Position numbers and translations under genes: made by a program. This document shows, piece after piece, positions 33,592 through 42,232 of a stretch of DNA of 52,795 bases. This stretch comes from Oscillospiraceae bacterium (GTDB lineage Bacteria; Bacillota; Clostridia; Oscillospirales; Oscillospiraceae). How positions within the stretch are numbered: the stretch's first letter is position 1; every line of letters starts with the position of its first letter. Where the stretch lies: NCBI GenBank assembly GCA_015067665.1, contig SVLZ01000008.1, positions 1 to 52,795 on the forward strand, in the 5' to 3' direction. The notes below the pieces were generated by a model, which searched no databases, was not told the DNA's origin, and saw nothing but the letters and a program-made list of their open reading frames with translations.

Positions 33592-34269
33592 ATGAGCGCA
33601 TTGGAAAGAGGACTGATCGTGTCCTGCCAGGCAGTGAAGGGAGAGCCCCTTTACGGATATGGCATTATGCATTTGTTTGCTAAGGCTGCCAAGGCCGGTG
33701 GTGCAACCGGTATCAGAGCTCTGGTTGATGATGTTGACAGCATTAAGGCTGAGGTAAATCTCCCTGTTATCGGCCTTGTTAAGGAAATTTATGAGGACAG
33801 TGAAATCTACATAACCCCTACGAAGACGGAGGTCGACAGACTGGTTGCAACCAAATGCGATGTAGTATGTATGGACGCAACGCTCCGCTCCCGTCCAGGT
33901 GGCATTACGTTGGAGGAGCTGTACCTGTATGCCCGCAGCAAGGCAGAGGGCAGAGCACTTATGGCAGACGTTTCCACCGTTGAGGAAGCGGTCAATGCCG
34001 ATAAACTGGGCTTTGATTACGTCTCTACCACGATGCGCGGATATACACCTTACACCAAGCACTGCGAGATCCCCGATGTGGATTTTGTAAAGGCGTGCAT
34101 GGAGAAAGTTAAGAATGCGAAGGTCATTGCCGAGGGCGGTGTTTTTGAGGTATCCCATATTGAGGCGATCTCGAAGGTAAATCCTTACGCAGTGGTTGTA
34201 GGCTCTGCAATCACACGTCCCAAGGTAATCACCGAAAGACTGCTCAGCGCCCTGAATCTTCAGGACTGA
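33592..34269 (+). CDS. nanE: N-acetylmannosamine-6-phosphate 2-epimerase
   Basis: A 225-residue TIM-barrel epimerase converting ManNAc-6-P to GlcNAc-6-P. I choose ATG 33592 (MSALERGLIVSCQAVKGEPL) with AAAGG upstream; the longer frame from GTG 33544 would start inside the operator. Family segments are IVSCQAVKGEPLYG, GIRALVDDVDSIKAEVNLPVIGLVKE, ITPTKTEVDRL, DVVCMDATLRSRPGG, MADVSTVEEAVNADKLGFDYVSTTM and VIAEGGVFEV. Length and motifs are standard. It opens an operon that also holds a ROK kinase, which could make its substrate. No nanA (neuraminate lyase) or sialidase is present in the window, so ManNAc probably does not come from sialic acid here. Confidence 0.96.
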   Translation: MSALERGLIVSCQAVKGEPLYGYGIMHLFAKAAKAGGATGIRALVDDVDSIKAEVNLPVIGLVKEIYEDSEIYITPTKTEVDRLVATKCDVVCMDATLRSRPGGITLEELYLYARSKAEGRALMADVSTVEEAVNADKLGFDYVSTTMRGYTPYTKHCEIPDVDFVKACMEKVKNAKVIAEGGVFEVSHIEAISKVNPYAVVVGSAITRPKVITERLLSALNLQD

Positions 34270-34283
34270 TTGAAAGTGCCAAT

Positions 34284-35780
34284 ATGAAAATTGTTTATTT
34301 GCCTTTAGATGAGCGCCCCTGCAATTACCATTTTGCAGGCAGAATCGCGGAGGGAAGCGGCGTTCAGGTCTTAAAACCTTCAATGCAGGTACTCGGAGAT
34401 AAAAAGCAGCCTGCCGATTTTGACGGCATAAAGGAATTTTTGCTTTCCAACGCACCTGACGCAGACAGCTATGTGCTGTCGCTGGATATGTTGCTCTACG
34501 GAGGAATTGTGCCGTCTCGGCTTCATCATTTGTCGGAAGACGCGCTTTGCCAAAGACTTAGTGTGGTTGCGCGTATAAAGGAAATAAACCCCAAGGCAAA
34601 GATTTATGCCTTTGCGCTTATTATGCGGTGTCCGAAGTATTCCAGTGCTGACGAGGAGCCGGATTATTACGGTGATTGCGGTCGTGAGATATTCCTCTCC
34701 GGTCAGATCAAACATAAGCTCCAGCTGGGACATATGGAAAAAGATGAAGCAGAGGCGCTTCTAACCGGATACCGAAATGTGATCGGCCAGAATCTTCAGG
34801 ATTTCGAGACCCGTCGGGCGGTCAATCGTAATTTGCTTCTGAAAGCGGTGGAAATGCTTCACCAGTCTATCGACTTTTTGATTATTCCCCAAGACGACTC
34901 TGCGGAGTATGGATACACCTCTATGGACAGAGAGGCCATTAAGGCCGAGATCCGCAGAAGGGGACTTGAGGATGTGGCAATGTACCCCGGTGCCGATGAG
35001 GTGGGAATGACGCTCCTTGCCCGCGCGGTGTGCGAGAACCGCGGTGTAACCCCAAAAATATACTGCGAATTTGCCCATGAAAATGTGCCCAATGTGATCC
35101 CTCTTTATGAGGATAGACCCTTAGGCGCCACGCTTCCGTTCCAGATTAACTCCGCAGGCTGCACAGCTTGCGACCGCTATGCGGATGCGGATATCATTCT
35201 GTATCTTAATTATCCCGCCCACAGTCCTGTGGAGGTTTTTGAGGAAAAGAGCGCAGGGTACGACGAAAGACATCTTGCGACCTTTACTGAGAGCATCATG
35301 AAAAGTGTTCAGACGGGAAAAGTGACAGCCCTTGCAGACGGTGCGTTTTGCAATGGCGGTGACAAGGAATTTCTCCGTGCATTAAATGAAAGGATGGACA
35401 TTCTCTCTCTTTCGGCCTATGCCGGTTGGAATACTTCCTCCAACACGCTCGGCACAGTTATTTGTCAGGCGGTGTTTGTTTCCTTGTTTGGAGACAGCGC
35501 GCACCAAAAGCGCTTCCTTGCGGAGCGATTGTACGAGGATGTTGGATACTGCGGCTATGTCCGTATGTATGTGACCCAAAATTTCCTTCCCTCCCTTGGG
35601 TACGATTATTTTAATGCAGGTGAAGCCGCAGGCGAGGTTGCAGATCTGGTAAGAAAAGAGCTTGCATCTTTTATGGATGCGCATTTTCCGAATGTCGCAA
35701 AGGCTTACGATATTTGCACCTGCCAAATGCCTTGGAGAAGAATGTTTGAGGTAGATTTGGCCTTGACTGAAAAAGTGTAA
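34284..35780 (+). CDS. DUF4127 family protein
   Basis: A 498-residue cytoplasmic protein of the uncharacterised family DUF4127. Recognisable marks are the N-terminal YLPLDERPCNYHFA, LSLDMLLYGGIVPSR, PQDDSAEYGY and YPGADEVGMTLLAR, and later DGAFCNGGDKEFLR and YAGWNTSSNTLGT. The conserved acidic and Asn/Gly motifs suggest an enzyme, and the family is often found in carbohydrate loci, but no activity is known to me. It starts 14 bases after nanE and ends 2 bases before the cytoplasmic GHL10 gene, so it belongs to the same operon and probably works on the same amino-sugar pathway. Confidence 0.88.
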   Translation: MKIVYLPLDERPCNYHFAGRIAEGSGVQVLKPSMQVLGDKKQPADFDGIKEFLLSNAPDADSYVLSLDMLLYGGIVPSRLHHLSEDALCQRLSVVARIKEINPKAKIYAFALIMRCPKYSSADEEPDYYGDCGREIFLSGQIKHKLQLGHMEKDEAEALLTGYRNVIGQNLQDFETRRAVNRNLLLKAVEMLHQSIDFLIIPQDDSAEYGYTSMDREAIKAEIRRRGLEDVAMYPGADEVGMTLLARAVCENRGVTPKIYCEFAHENVPNVIPLYEDRPLGATLPFQINSAGCTACDRYADADIILYLNYPAHSPVEVFEEKSAGYDERHLATFTESIMKSVQTGKVTALADGAFCNGGDKEFLRALNERMDILSLSAYAGWNTSSNTLGTVICQAVFVSLFGDSAHQKRFLAERLYEDVGYCGYVRMYVTQNFLPSLGYDYFNAGEAAGEVADLVRKELASFMDAHFPNVAKAYDICTCQMPWRRMFEVDLALTEKV

Positions 35781-35782
35781 CT

Positions 35783-36901
35783 ATGAATAAGAATGAAAAA
35801 ATTGTAGGTGTTTGGCACAGACCAAACGTAAGCGGAAAAGAGACAGATCTTGTTTCCCTCTGCGCGGTTCTTGACCGGTTCCGGTCTGCAGGAATCAACA
35901 CCGTGTTTCTGGAGACCTTTTATCACGGAAAAACGGTGTTCAGAACCGATAAGGTAAGGTATAACGATACCGTTGCCTCCTTTGTATATGGGGATTATCC
36001 CGATTATGCAACAGCCTTTGTCGTAGAGGCAGAGAAACGCGGCATCGGTGTCCACGCGTGGGTGCAGGACTTTTATATCGGCGTGGACGAAAAAACACCT
36101 CTCGTCACAGATCATGAGGATTGGCTGCTTACGAATCAGCGGGGCAGTATCCGACACACCACGGAAGGACAAGGCTTTGGTGGATATATTTTCCTTGATC
36201 CTGCAAATCCGGAAGTGGGCACCTTCCTTACGGATTTTTACGATGAGCTGCTTACAAAGCTGCCGGCCATAAAAGGCCTTAACCTTGACTATATCCGTTA
36301 TCCCGTGTCTGTATTCGAGGAGAATACAGATACCGGCTATACACGGATTGCGATGGAGTCCTTTGCGGAAAAAAACGGCCTTACGATCAAGGCGGACGAT
36401 TCAAGAGAGGCTTTTCGCAGACAGATAGAAGAAAAAGGACTTGAGGATGCGTGGACCTTCCACCGTTCTGAGTATGTAACGGCTTTTGTCCGTCAGGTAC
36501 GGCAGATGGTCAGCAGCAAGCATCCCGGCAAGCTGATTTCTACAGCTGTGTTCCCGGAAGTGGAGCAAACCTATCAGCTTAAAAAGCAGAACTTTAGAGT
36601 TTGGGTAGACAGCGGCTATATCGATATTGTAACGCCTATGGTTTATTTCTACGAGGCATCGCAGATCCGCGATGCGGTGGAGCGCTTGAAAGCGATCTGC
36701 AGTAGCGCACGTTGCTGCACCGGACTATACACCACCTACCACAATCAAAGTACCGAAGCGCTTGCGGAGCATATAGCGGCAAGCGACAAGGCAGGTGCGG
36801 ATGGCGTTGTTTTTTTCGACTCCGCAAAGACTTTCTTTCAGGCTTCTGAGGATTATACAGCCTATCTCAGTGCGGTCTTTGGAGAGAGCAAAAACGTGTA
36901 A
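35783..36901 (+). CDS. Cytoplasmic GHL10 (DUF187) family glycosidase-like protein
   Basis: A 372-residue TIM-barrel protein of glycoside hydrolase-like family 10, without signal peptide. It starts with VGVWHRPNVSGKETD and INTVFLETFYHG, then IGVHAWVQDFYIGVD and the conserved acidic strand IKGLNLDYIRYPVS (near residue 165), where the catalytic Asp is expected. The last third has YIDIVTPMVYFYEA and GADGVVFFDSAKTF. Two secreted paralogues lie directly downstream, so this copy would act on the imported oligosaccharide. No specific activity can be read off. It is tightly packed, with 2 bases to the upstream gene. Confidence 0.9.
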   Translation: MNKNEKIVGVWHRPNVSGKETDLVSLCAVLDRFRSAGINTVFLETFYHGKTVFRTDKVRYNDTVASFVYGDYPDYATAFVVEAEKRGIGVHAWVQDFYIGVDEKTPLVTDHEDWLLTNQRGSIRHTTEGQGFGGYIFLDPANPEVGTFLTDFYDELLTKLPAIKGLNLDYIRYPVSVFEENTDTGYTRIAMESFAEKNGLTIKADDSREAFRRQIEEKGLEDAWTFHRSEYVTAFVRQVRQMVSSKHPGKLISTAVFPEVEQTYQLKKQNFRVWVDSGYIDIVTPMVYFYEASQIRDAVERLKAICSSARCCTGLYTTYHNQSTEALAEHIAASDKAGADGVVFFDSAKTFFQASEDYTAYLSAVFGESKNV

Positions 36902-36944
36902 CGAAAAAATAAAATAAAATGCTACGGCAAAATAAGGAGGACGT

Positions 36945-39900
36945 ATGAGCAAGAGATTTATCCAAATCGGTCTTTGCGTAATTCTGGTGATGACATTGAG
37001 CGTTGTCGCATTTGCGGCAGACGGAGAGTTCACCCGTGACATCACAGTAAGAGGAATCACTGTTACAGTTGGTGATAAGACCATTGAAAATGTCTATTCC
37101 GATCCCGTTGATTATTGGGAAGAAACTGCGGCAGGCTCCCTTATGGACTACAAGATCATTTACGAAACGGTAAATGACACAGACGCAGTTATCTATACGG
37201 CATACTACCCCGATACCACCACCGGCCGCGTGGGCAATGTAACGGAATATACCTGCGAGATCCAAAACGGTAGTTATGTTGTAACGAAGATCAATACCAG
37301 TGGCGATGGCAAGACGTACATTCCTGTGGGCGGCATTGTTATTTCTCTTTCCAATGCGAAGAATGCGAACTTTGCTAAAGTTGGAGATGTTGTGACCCTT
37401 GGCGGCAGCAAGATTTCTGTTCCTACCAAAGCCATCGAATCTGCTGCAGGCAAGAGAGTCGTTGTGGATTCTACCAATGCAAATCGTTCTATGCCTATGG
37501 TCGTTTACTACGACTATCAGTTTGGCGCAAAGACCGGTACCAATATTTACGGCACAGAGGTGCTCTGCCAGTACAACTTTGAGGATAATACCTTTATTGT
37601 TATTGGTTTCCGTGACTTCCTGGAAGGTGACGATTCCGGTTCGCCGATTCCTGATAACGGCTTCGTCATCAGCGCATACGGCGAAGGCTACCGCCAGCTA
37701 CTTGCGGAAGGTGAGCTGTTTAACGTTGGTGATAAGGTCAAAATGGCTGGCTTTGATTTTGTTCGCTTCGGCGGAACTATCAAGGGCAAGTACGATTACG
37801 TCAACCCCTCCAGAGAGACAAACCCCGGTGCAATGGAGACCGCTACCGAAGAGTTTGCGGCATTCCGCGGCACAAACCAAACCATCATTTATAAGTACGG
37901 CTGGACATATAAGAATGCAGCCGGTACTGGTACCAATGTATACGGCTATGAGGCAGCAGTAGATGCAAACGGCGTGATTGTGGAGATCGGTGTCAATGTT
38001 TCCAAAATTCCGGAGGGCGGTTACGTAATCTCCGGCCACGGAACCGGCCGTGACTTTATCCGTTCCAACGCTGTCCTTGGCGCCACCGTGGTTTTGGATG
38101 AAGTGAACCAGACCTATGCAATTTCTACGACCCTGAACAGCTATTACGAGAATCTGGTGCTCGGTGTAGAAAAAGACATCCAGACTGCTGAGAAGAGAAT
38201 CCAGCAGCTCTATGACGTAAATGCAGAGCTTCTTGAAAAAATGATCGCAGACGTAAAGCAGGAGCTTGGCGACCTCAAGACCGTGAAGGAAGAGATCGAG
38301 ACCGCACTTGAAAATCCTGATCTTACGGAGGCGGCACGTCTGAGCCTGCTTATGCGCTACAATAACAGCCAGCTTGTAATCGAGAAGCTGCGTCAGAAGA
38401 TCATTATTTCTTCTGCAGACAGCAAGGCTGTTTCTGCCCGCGCAGTATGGCACAGACCAATCGAAAAGACCTATGCGGAAATTGAGAATAACATTAAGAT
38501 GTACCGCGAGATCGGTATGAACCTCATCTTTGTTGAGACTCTGTACAATGGCTTCTCTGCATTTAGAAGCGAATGCGCAGAATTCCCTTATCATAAGGAG
38601 CTGTCTGCTTCTTATGCCAAGGATGACAATACCGTATATAACGATTATCTCTCTGCCTTCCTTGCCTGCTGCAAGGAGTATGGCATTGAGGTACACGCTT
38701 GGGTAGAGAACTTCTACGTTGGTCTCTCCGACAAGGCAGAGATCCTCAAGCTGCACCCTGACTGGGTTATGTACAATGATGACAATACCACTGTACAGCG
38801 CAACGAGGGCGGTCCCTACTACTTTATTGACCCTGCCAATATGGAGGTTCAGGATCTTCTCATCAGCTATTATAACGAGCTTTTTGAGAAACACCCTGAT
38901 GTGGCAGGCCTGAATCTTGACTATATTCGCTATCCTGTTTCCAGCGATACCGAGGACACCGGCTTTACAATGGCTGCTATGAAGGGCTTCTATGAGAGTC
39001 TGGGTAAGACATTCTCTGAAAACCAGCTGTCTGACAGAACAAAGATGGCCAATAAATTTATGCAGCTCTTTGATGAGAATTATCTGGCAGGCGGTAAGGA
39101 TGAGGCGGTAGCAAACTACCAGAAGTGGGTCAACTACCGTATGGGCGTTATTACCGAATATGTTCGCCGCATCAAGAACGAGGTAAAGCTGCCCAACGAC
39201 ATTATGCTCTCCACATCCGTATTTGCTTCTCTTCAGGAGTCTACACAGGCAAAGAAGCAGGACTGGCAGAGATGGTTCAATAACGGTTGGATCGACATTG
39301 CCACTCCGATGGCATACTACACCAACACTGTTGATGTCAATCAGAAGGTTCAGGAGATGATCCTGATGGGTGGCAATAACTGTATGTACTATACAGGTAT
39401 TGCATCCTCCTACAGCGGCCTTCCCGCTTGGCAGAATAAGGAGTTTGTGGAAGCATCCTACAATGCAGGTGCATCCGGCTACGTAATTTTCTGCTCTACA
39501 CAGATCGTAGGTCACGAAGATGTTCAGCAGGCGCTCAGCAGCGGTGTGAACAGCAAGTGGGCAGTGCTGCCCCACGCAGCAATCAAGGATGTTCTTGCTG
39601 CAAGCTTTGCAGACATCCTCGATAAGGCTGACAGAATTTACATCCCTGCAGAGGGTATGACCGCAGAGAATAAGGACGCGCTGGCGGCAATCTTCGACGA
39701 GATCGCTGCGATGGCAGATACCTCCGCTGAGAACATCTATAATCTGGCAAAGCGCATCGAGACATTGGCTTCCAAGGAAGTAAAGAATTATGCAAAGGGT
39801 TACGCTCGCCAGAGAATCATTGAGCAGCTGGGTGAGCTTGCAGATATTTTAGATGCAAGAGTTTCTATGCAGATGATCGCGGACAACGAGTGGGATCCTG

Positions 39901-40070
39901 AGGAGACACCTGAGCGTCCTTCCTTTGAGGAAGAGCCCGTCACACCCGACGTTCCCTCCGAACCGGACACGCCTGACAACGGAGAAAACGAGCCTGAACT
40001 GAATTTCTTCCAGAGAATCTGGAAGGCAATTGTGGACTTCTTCAAGATGCTCTTTGGCATTAAGGACTGA
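36945..40070 (+). CDS. Secreted GHL10 protein with repeated N-terminal module and amphipathic tail
   Basis: A 1041-residue exported protein (signal peptide ending VAFA-AD; AAGGAGG before ATG). Residues about 30-395 hold three related beta modules, each with an IPxGGxVIS motif near residues 126, 235 and 356. A coiled coil (about 400-490, ETALENPDLTEAARL) leads to the GHL10 barrel (about 495-870): SARAVWHRPIEKTY, IEVHAWVENFYVGL, GLNLDYIRYPVS near 655, GIASSYSGLPAWQNKEF. After a helical region and a Pro/Glu-rich linker (about 985-1017) it ends in LNFFQRIWKAI-VDFFKMLFGIKD, a tail shared with two neighbours. It is likely a surface glycosidase; the bond it cuts is unknown. Confidence 0.9.
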   Translation: MSKRFIQIGLCVILVMTLSVVAFAADGEFTRDITVRGITVTVGDKTIENVYSDPVDYWEETAAGSLMDYKIIYETVNDTDAVIYTAYYPDTTTGRVGNVTEYTCEIQNGSYVVTKINTSGDGKTYIPVGGIVISLSNAKNANFAKVGDVVTLGGSKISVPTKAIESAAGKRVVVDSTNANRSMPMVVYYDYQFGAKTGTNIYGTEVLCQYNFEDNTFIVIGFRDFLEGDDSGSPIPDNGFVISAYGEGYRQLLAEGELFNVGDKVKMAGFDFVRFGGTIKGKYDYVNPSRETNPGAMETATEEFAAFRGTNQTIIYKYGWTYKNAAGTGTNVYGYEAAVDANGVIVEIGVNVSKIPEGGYVISGHGTGRDFIRSNAVLGATVVLDEVNQTYAISTTLNSYYENLVLGVEKDIQTAEKRIQQLYDVNAELLEKMIADVKQELGDLKTVKEEIETALENPDLTEAARLSLLMRYNNSQLVIEKLRQKIIISSADSKAVSARAVWHRPIEKTYAEIENNIKMYREIGMNLIFVETLYNGFSAFRSECAEFPYHKELSASYAKDDNTVYNDYLSAFLACCKEYGIEVHAWVENFYVGLSDKAEILKLHPDWVMYNDDNTTVQRNEGGPYYFIDPANMEVQDLLISYYNELFEKHPDVAGLNLDYIRYPVSSDTEDTGFTMAAMKGFYESLGKTFSENQLSDRTKMANKFMQLFDENYLAGGKDEAVANYQKWVNYRMGVITEYVRRIKNEVKLPNDIMLSTSVFASLQESTQAKKQDWQRWFNNGWIDIATPMAYYTNTVDVNQKVQEMILMGGNNCMYYTGIASSYSGLPAWQNKEFVEASYNAGASGYVIFCSTQIVGHEDVQQALSSGVNSKWAVLPHAAIKDVLAASFADILDKADRIYIPAEGMTAENKDALAAIFDEIAAMADTSAENIYNLAKRIETLASKEVKNYAKGYARQRIIEQLGELADILDARVSMQMIADNEWDPEETPERPSFEEEPVTPDVPSEPDTPDNGENEPELNFFQRIWKAIVDFFKMLFGIKD

Positions 40071-40114
40071 TATTGCCGTATTACGACGCAATTGTATTGC
40101 GAAAATAGGAAAAA

Positions 40115-42163
40115 ATGAAGAAAGCATTATTACGAAGTGTCCTCGTCGTACTCATAGTTTCCCTTTTAATGCCCCTTGAAATTACCGCTTCTGCTGAGGC
40201 GCAGATGATGCGCCTCAGCGAAGAAGCGCGCGCCGTCAGCTACAGCGATGTTTCCGCTGAGCTGAAAACGGTCGTGAATGCAGCCAATGAAAGAATAACA
40301 AAGCTGTACGACTTGGATAAAGCGCTGATCCAGAGCTATATCCGGGACGCAGAGGCAAAACTGGCGAAATTAAAGACCCTGCAGCCGAATCAGGCTGAGT
40401 ACAGCAAACTGCAGGCGCAGATCAGCGAGCTTTGCAACAAGATATTAGTGGCTTCCGCAGAGAGTAAGGTGGTTTCTGCCCGATCCACATGGCACAGACC
40501 CTGCGAGAGCACCTATGCCGGTATTGAGGAAAATGTCAAAATGTTCCGTGATATTGGCATAAACTTAGTGTTTGTCGAAACTTTTTACCACGGTTGCTCG
40601 GCTTTCAAGAGTGATGAGCCTAACATTCCCTATCATCCCAGCCTTGCAGATACCTACACCGATACGAAGAAAGGGATCGTCTACAACGATTATCTCTCCG
40701 CCTTTGTTGCCTGCTGTAAGGAATACAGCATTGAGGTCCACGCCTGGGTAGAGAATTTCTATGTTGGCATTAACGCAAATACCGACATTGTGAAAAACAA
40801 TCCCAATTGGCGCGTGTATAACGATGACGGAACTTTCACGCAGCGCAAAGAAGGCGGTGCCTACATATTCATCGATCCCGCAAGCAGGGAAGTACAGGAT
40901 CTCCTTATTGATTATTATAATGAGATTTTTGAAAAGCATCCTGATGTAAAAGGCCTGAACCTTGACTATATCCGTTATCCGGTTTCCAACAGATCGATGG
41001 ATACGGGATATACGATCGCGGCAATGAAAGGCTTTTTCGACTTGCTCGACCTTGATTTTACAGATGCGCAACTTGCCAGCCGTTCGAAGATGGCAAACAG
41101 ATTTAAGCAATTGTTCGACAAGAACTATCTCTACGGCGGACAGGCAGAGGCGGATTCCAATTATAACCTTTGGGTGGAGTACCGCACAGATATTATTACA
41201 AATTTTGTCCGCCGCATTCAGGATGAAGTAAGAAAACCCAATGACATCATTCTTTCCACTGCGGTGTTTGCCCCCCTTTCGGATTCCATCAGTCAAAAGA
41301 AGGCAGACTGGCAAAAATGGTATGCAAACGGCTGGATAGACATTGCCACGCCTATGGCATATTACACCGCTTCCTCTACCGTTGAGACGAGGGTAAAGGA
41401 AATGATCTCAATCGGCGGCAGCAATTGCCTTTACTATACGGGAATTGCATCCTCCTACAGTGGACTTCCTGCCTGGCAGAACAAGGAATTTATTGAGGCG
41501 TCCAACCGGGCAGGCGCGAACGGCTATGTGATATTTTCCTCCGCGCAGATCGTAGGCCACGAGGCTGTTCAGCTTGCCCTCAGCAGTGGCGTTAACAGCA
41601 AGTGGGCAGTTCTGCCCCACGCAGATGTGGATAAGCTCCTTTCTGCAAGCTTTGCGGATATCCTCTACAAGATAGACCGGCTATATATCCCCGCAGGCGG
41701 TATGGACGCCCAGGGTAGGGAAGCCGTCAACGCGGTATTTGACAGCATTATGGCAAACCTTGACACAACACCTGCCGGTATCTATCGGGTCTATAACCGC
41801 ATAAATGCCCTTGCTACTACGGAGACCAGATATTACGCCACCGGCTATGCCCGGGAGAGATTGACAGAGCAGCTGGATGAGCTGTTGGCGATCCTCAATG
41901 CGAAGATTTCCATTACCCTTGTCAGAAACGGTCTTTGGGATCCTGAAACGGGTGCTTCCCGCCCCACACTTGAGGAGCTTGCGCTTCCTGTGACTCCGGA
42001 AAATCCCGAAAACCCTGAAAATCCCGAAGAGCCGAATGACCCCACGCTTCCGGAAGCGCCCGATGCCGACGAGGATGCGCCGGTGGAGGAGCTTAGCTTC
42101 TTCCAGAGAATATGGAAAGCCATTTTGGACTTCTTCAAGGCGCTTTTCGGTCTCAAAGACTGA
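40115..42163 (+). CDS. Second secreted GHL10 protein with coiled coil and amphipathic tail
   Basis: A 682-residue paralogue of the preceding protein without its N-terminal modules. A signal peptide (about 1-28) is followed by a coiled coil (about 45-118, YIRDAEAKLAKLKTLQ), the GHL10 barrel (about 120-505) with SARSTWHRPCESTY, GLNLDYIRYPVS near 282 and GIASSYSGLPAWQNKEF, a helical region, a Pro/Glu/Asn linker (PENPENPENPEEPND) and the tail LSFFQRIWKAI-LDFFKALFGLKD. The ribosome binding site AGGA is modest. The barrel is very similar to that of the 1041-residue protein, so the pair arose by duplication; the catalytic strand is kept in both. Confidence 0.9.
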   Translation: MKKALLRSVLVVLIVSLLMPLEITASAEAQMMRLSEEARAVSYSDVSAELKTVVNAANERITKLYDLDKALIQSYIRDAEAKLAKLKTLQPNQAEYSKLQAQISELCNKILVASAESKVVSARSTWHRPCESTYAGIEENVKMFRDIGINLVFVETFYHGCSAFKSDEPNIPYHPSLADTYTDTKKGIVYNDYLSAFVACCKEYSIEVHAWVENFYVGINANTDIVKNNPNWRVYNDDGTFTQRKEGGAYIFIDPASREVQDLLIDYYNEIFEKHPDVKGLNLDYIRYPVSNRSMDTGYTIAAMKGFFDLLDLDFTDAQLASRSKMANRFKQLFDKNYLYGGQAEADSNYNLWVEYRTDIITNFVRRIQDEVRKPNDIILSTAVFAPLSDSISQKKADWQKWYANGWIDIATPMAYYTASSTVETRVKEMISIGGSNCLYYTGIASSYSGLPAWQNKEFIEASNRAGANGYVIFSSAQIVGHEAVQLALSSGVNSKWAVLPHADVDKLLSASFADILYKIDRLYIPAGGMDAQGREAVNAVFDSIMANLDTTPAGIYRVYNRINALATTETRYYATGYARERLTEQLDELLAILNAKISITLVRNGLWDPETGASRPTLEELALPVTPENPENPENPEEPNDPTLPEAPDADEDAPVEELSFFQRIWKAILDFFKALFGLKD

Positions 42164-42232
42164 GTTTCTATTTTCTAAACCGTAATTTATTGATGCTCGC
42201 ATCTATAAATAAAATTTTTTAGGAGGTACCAA

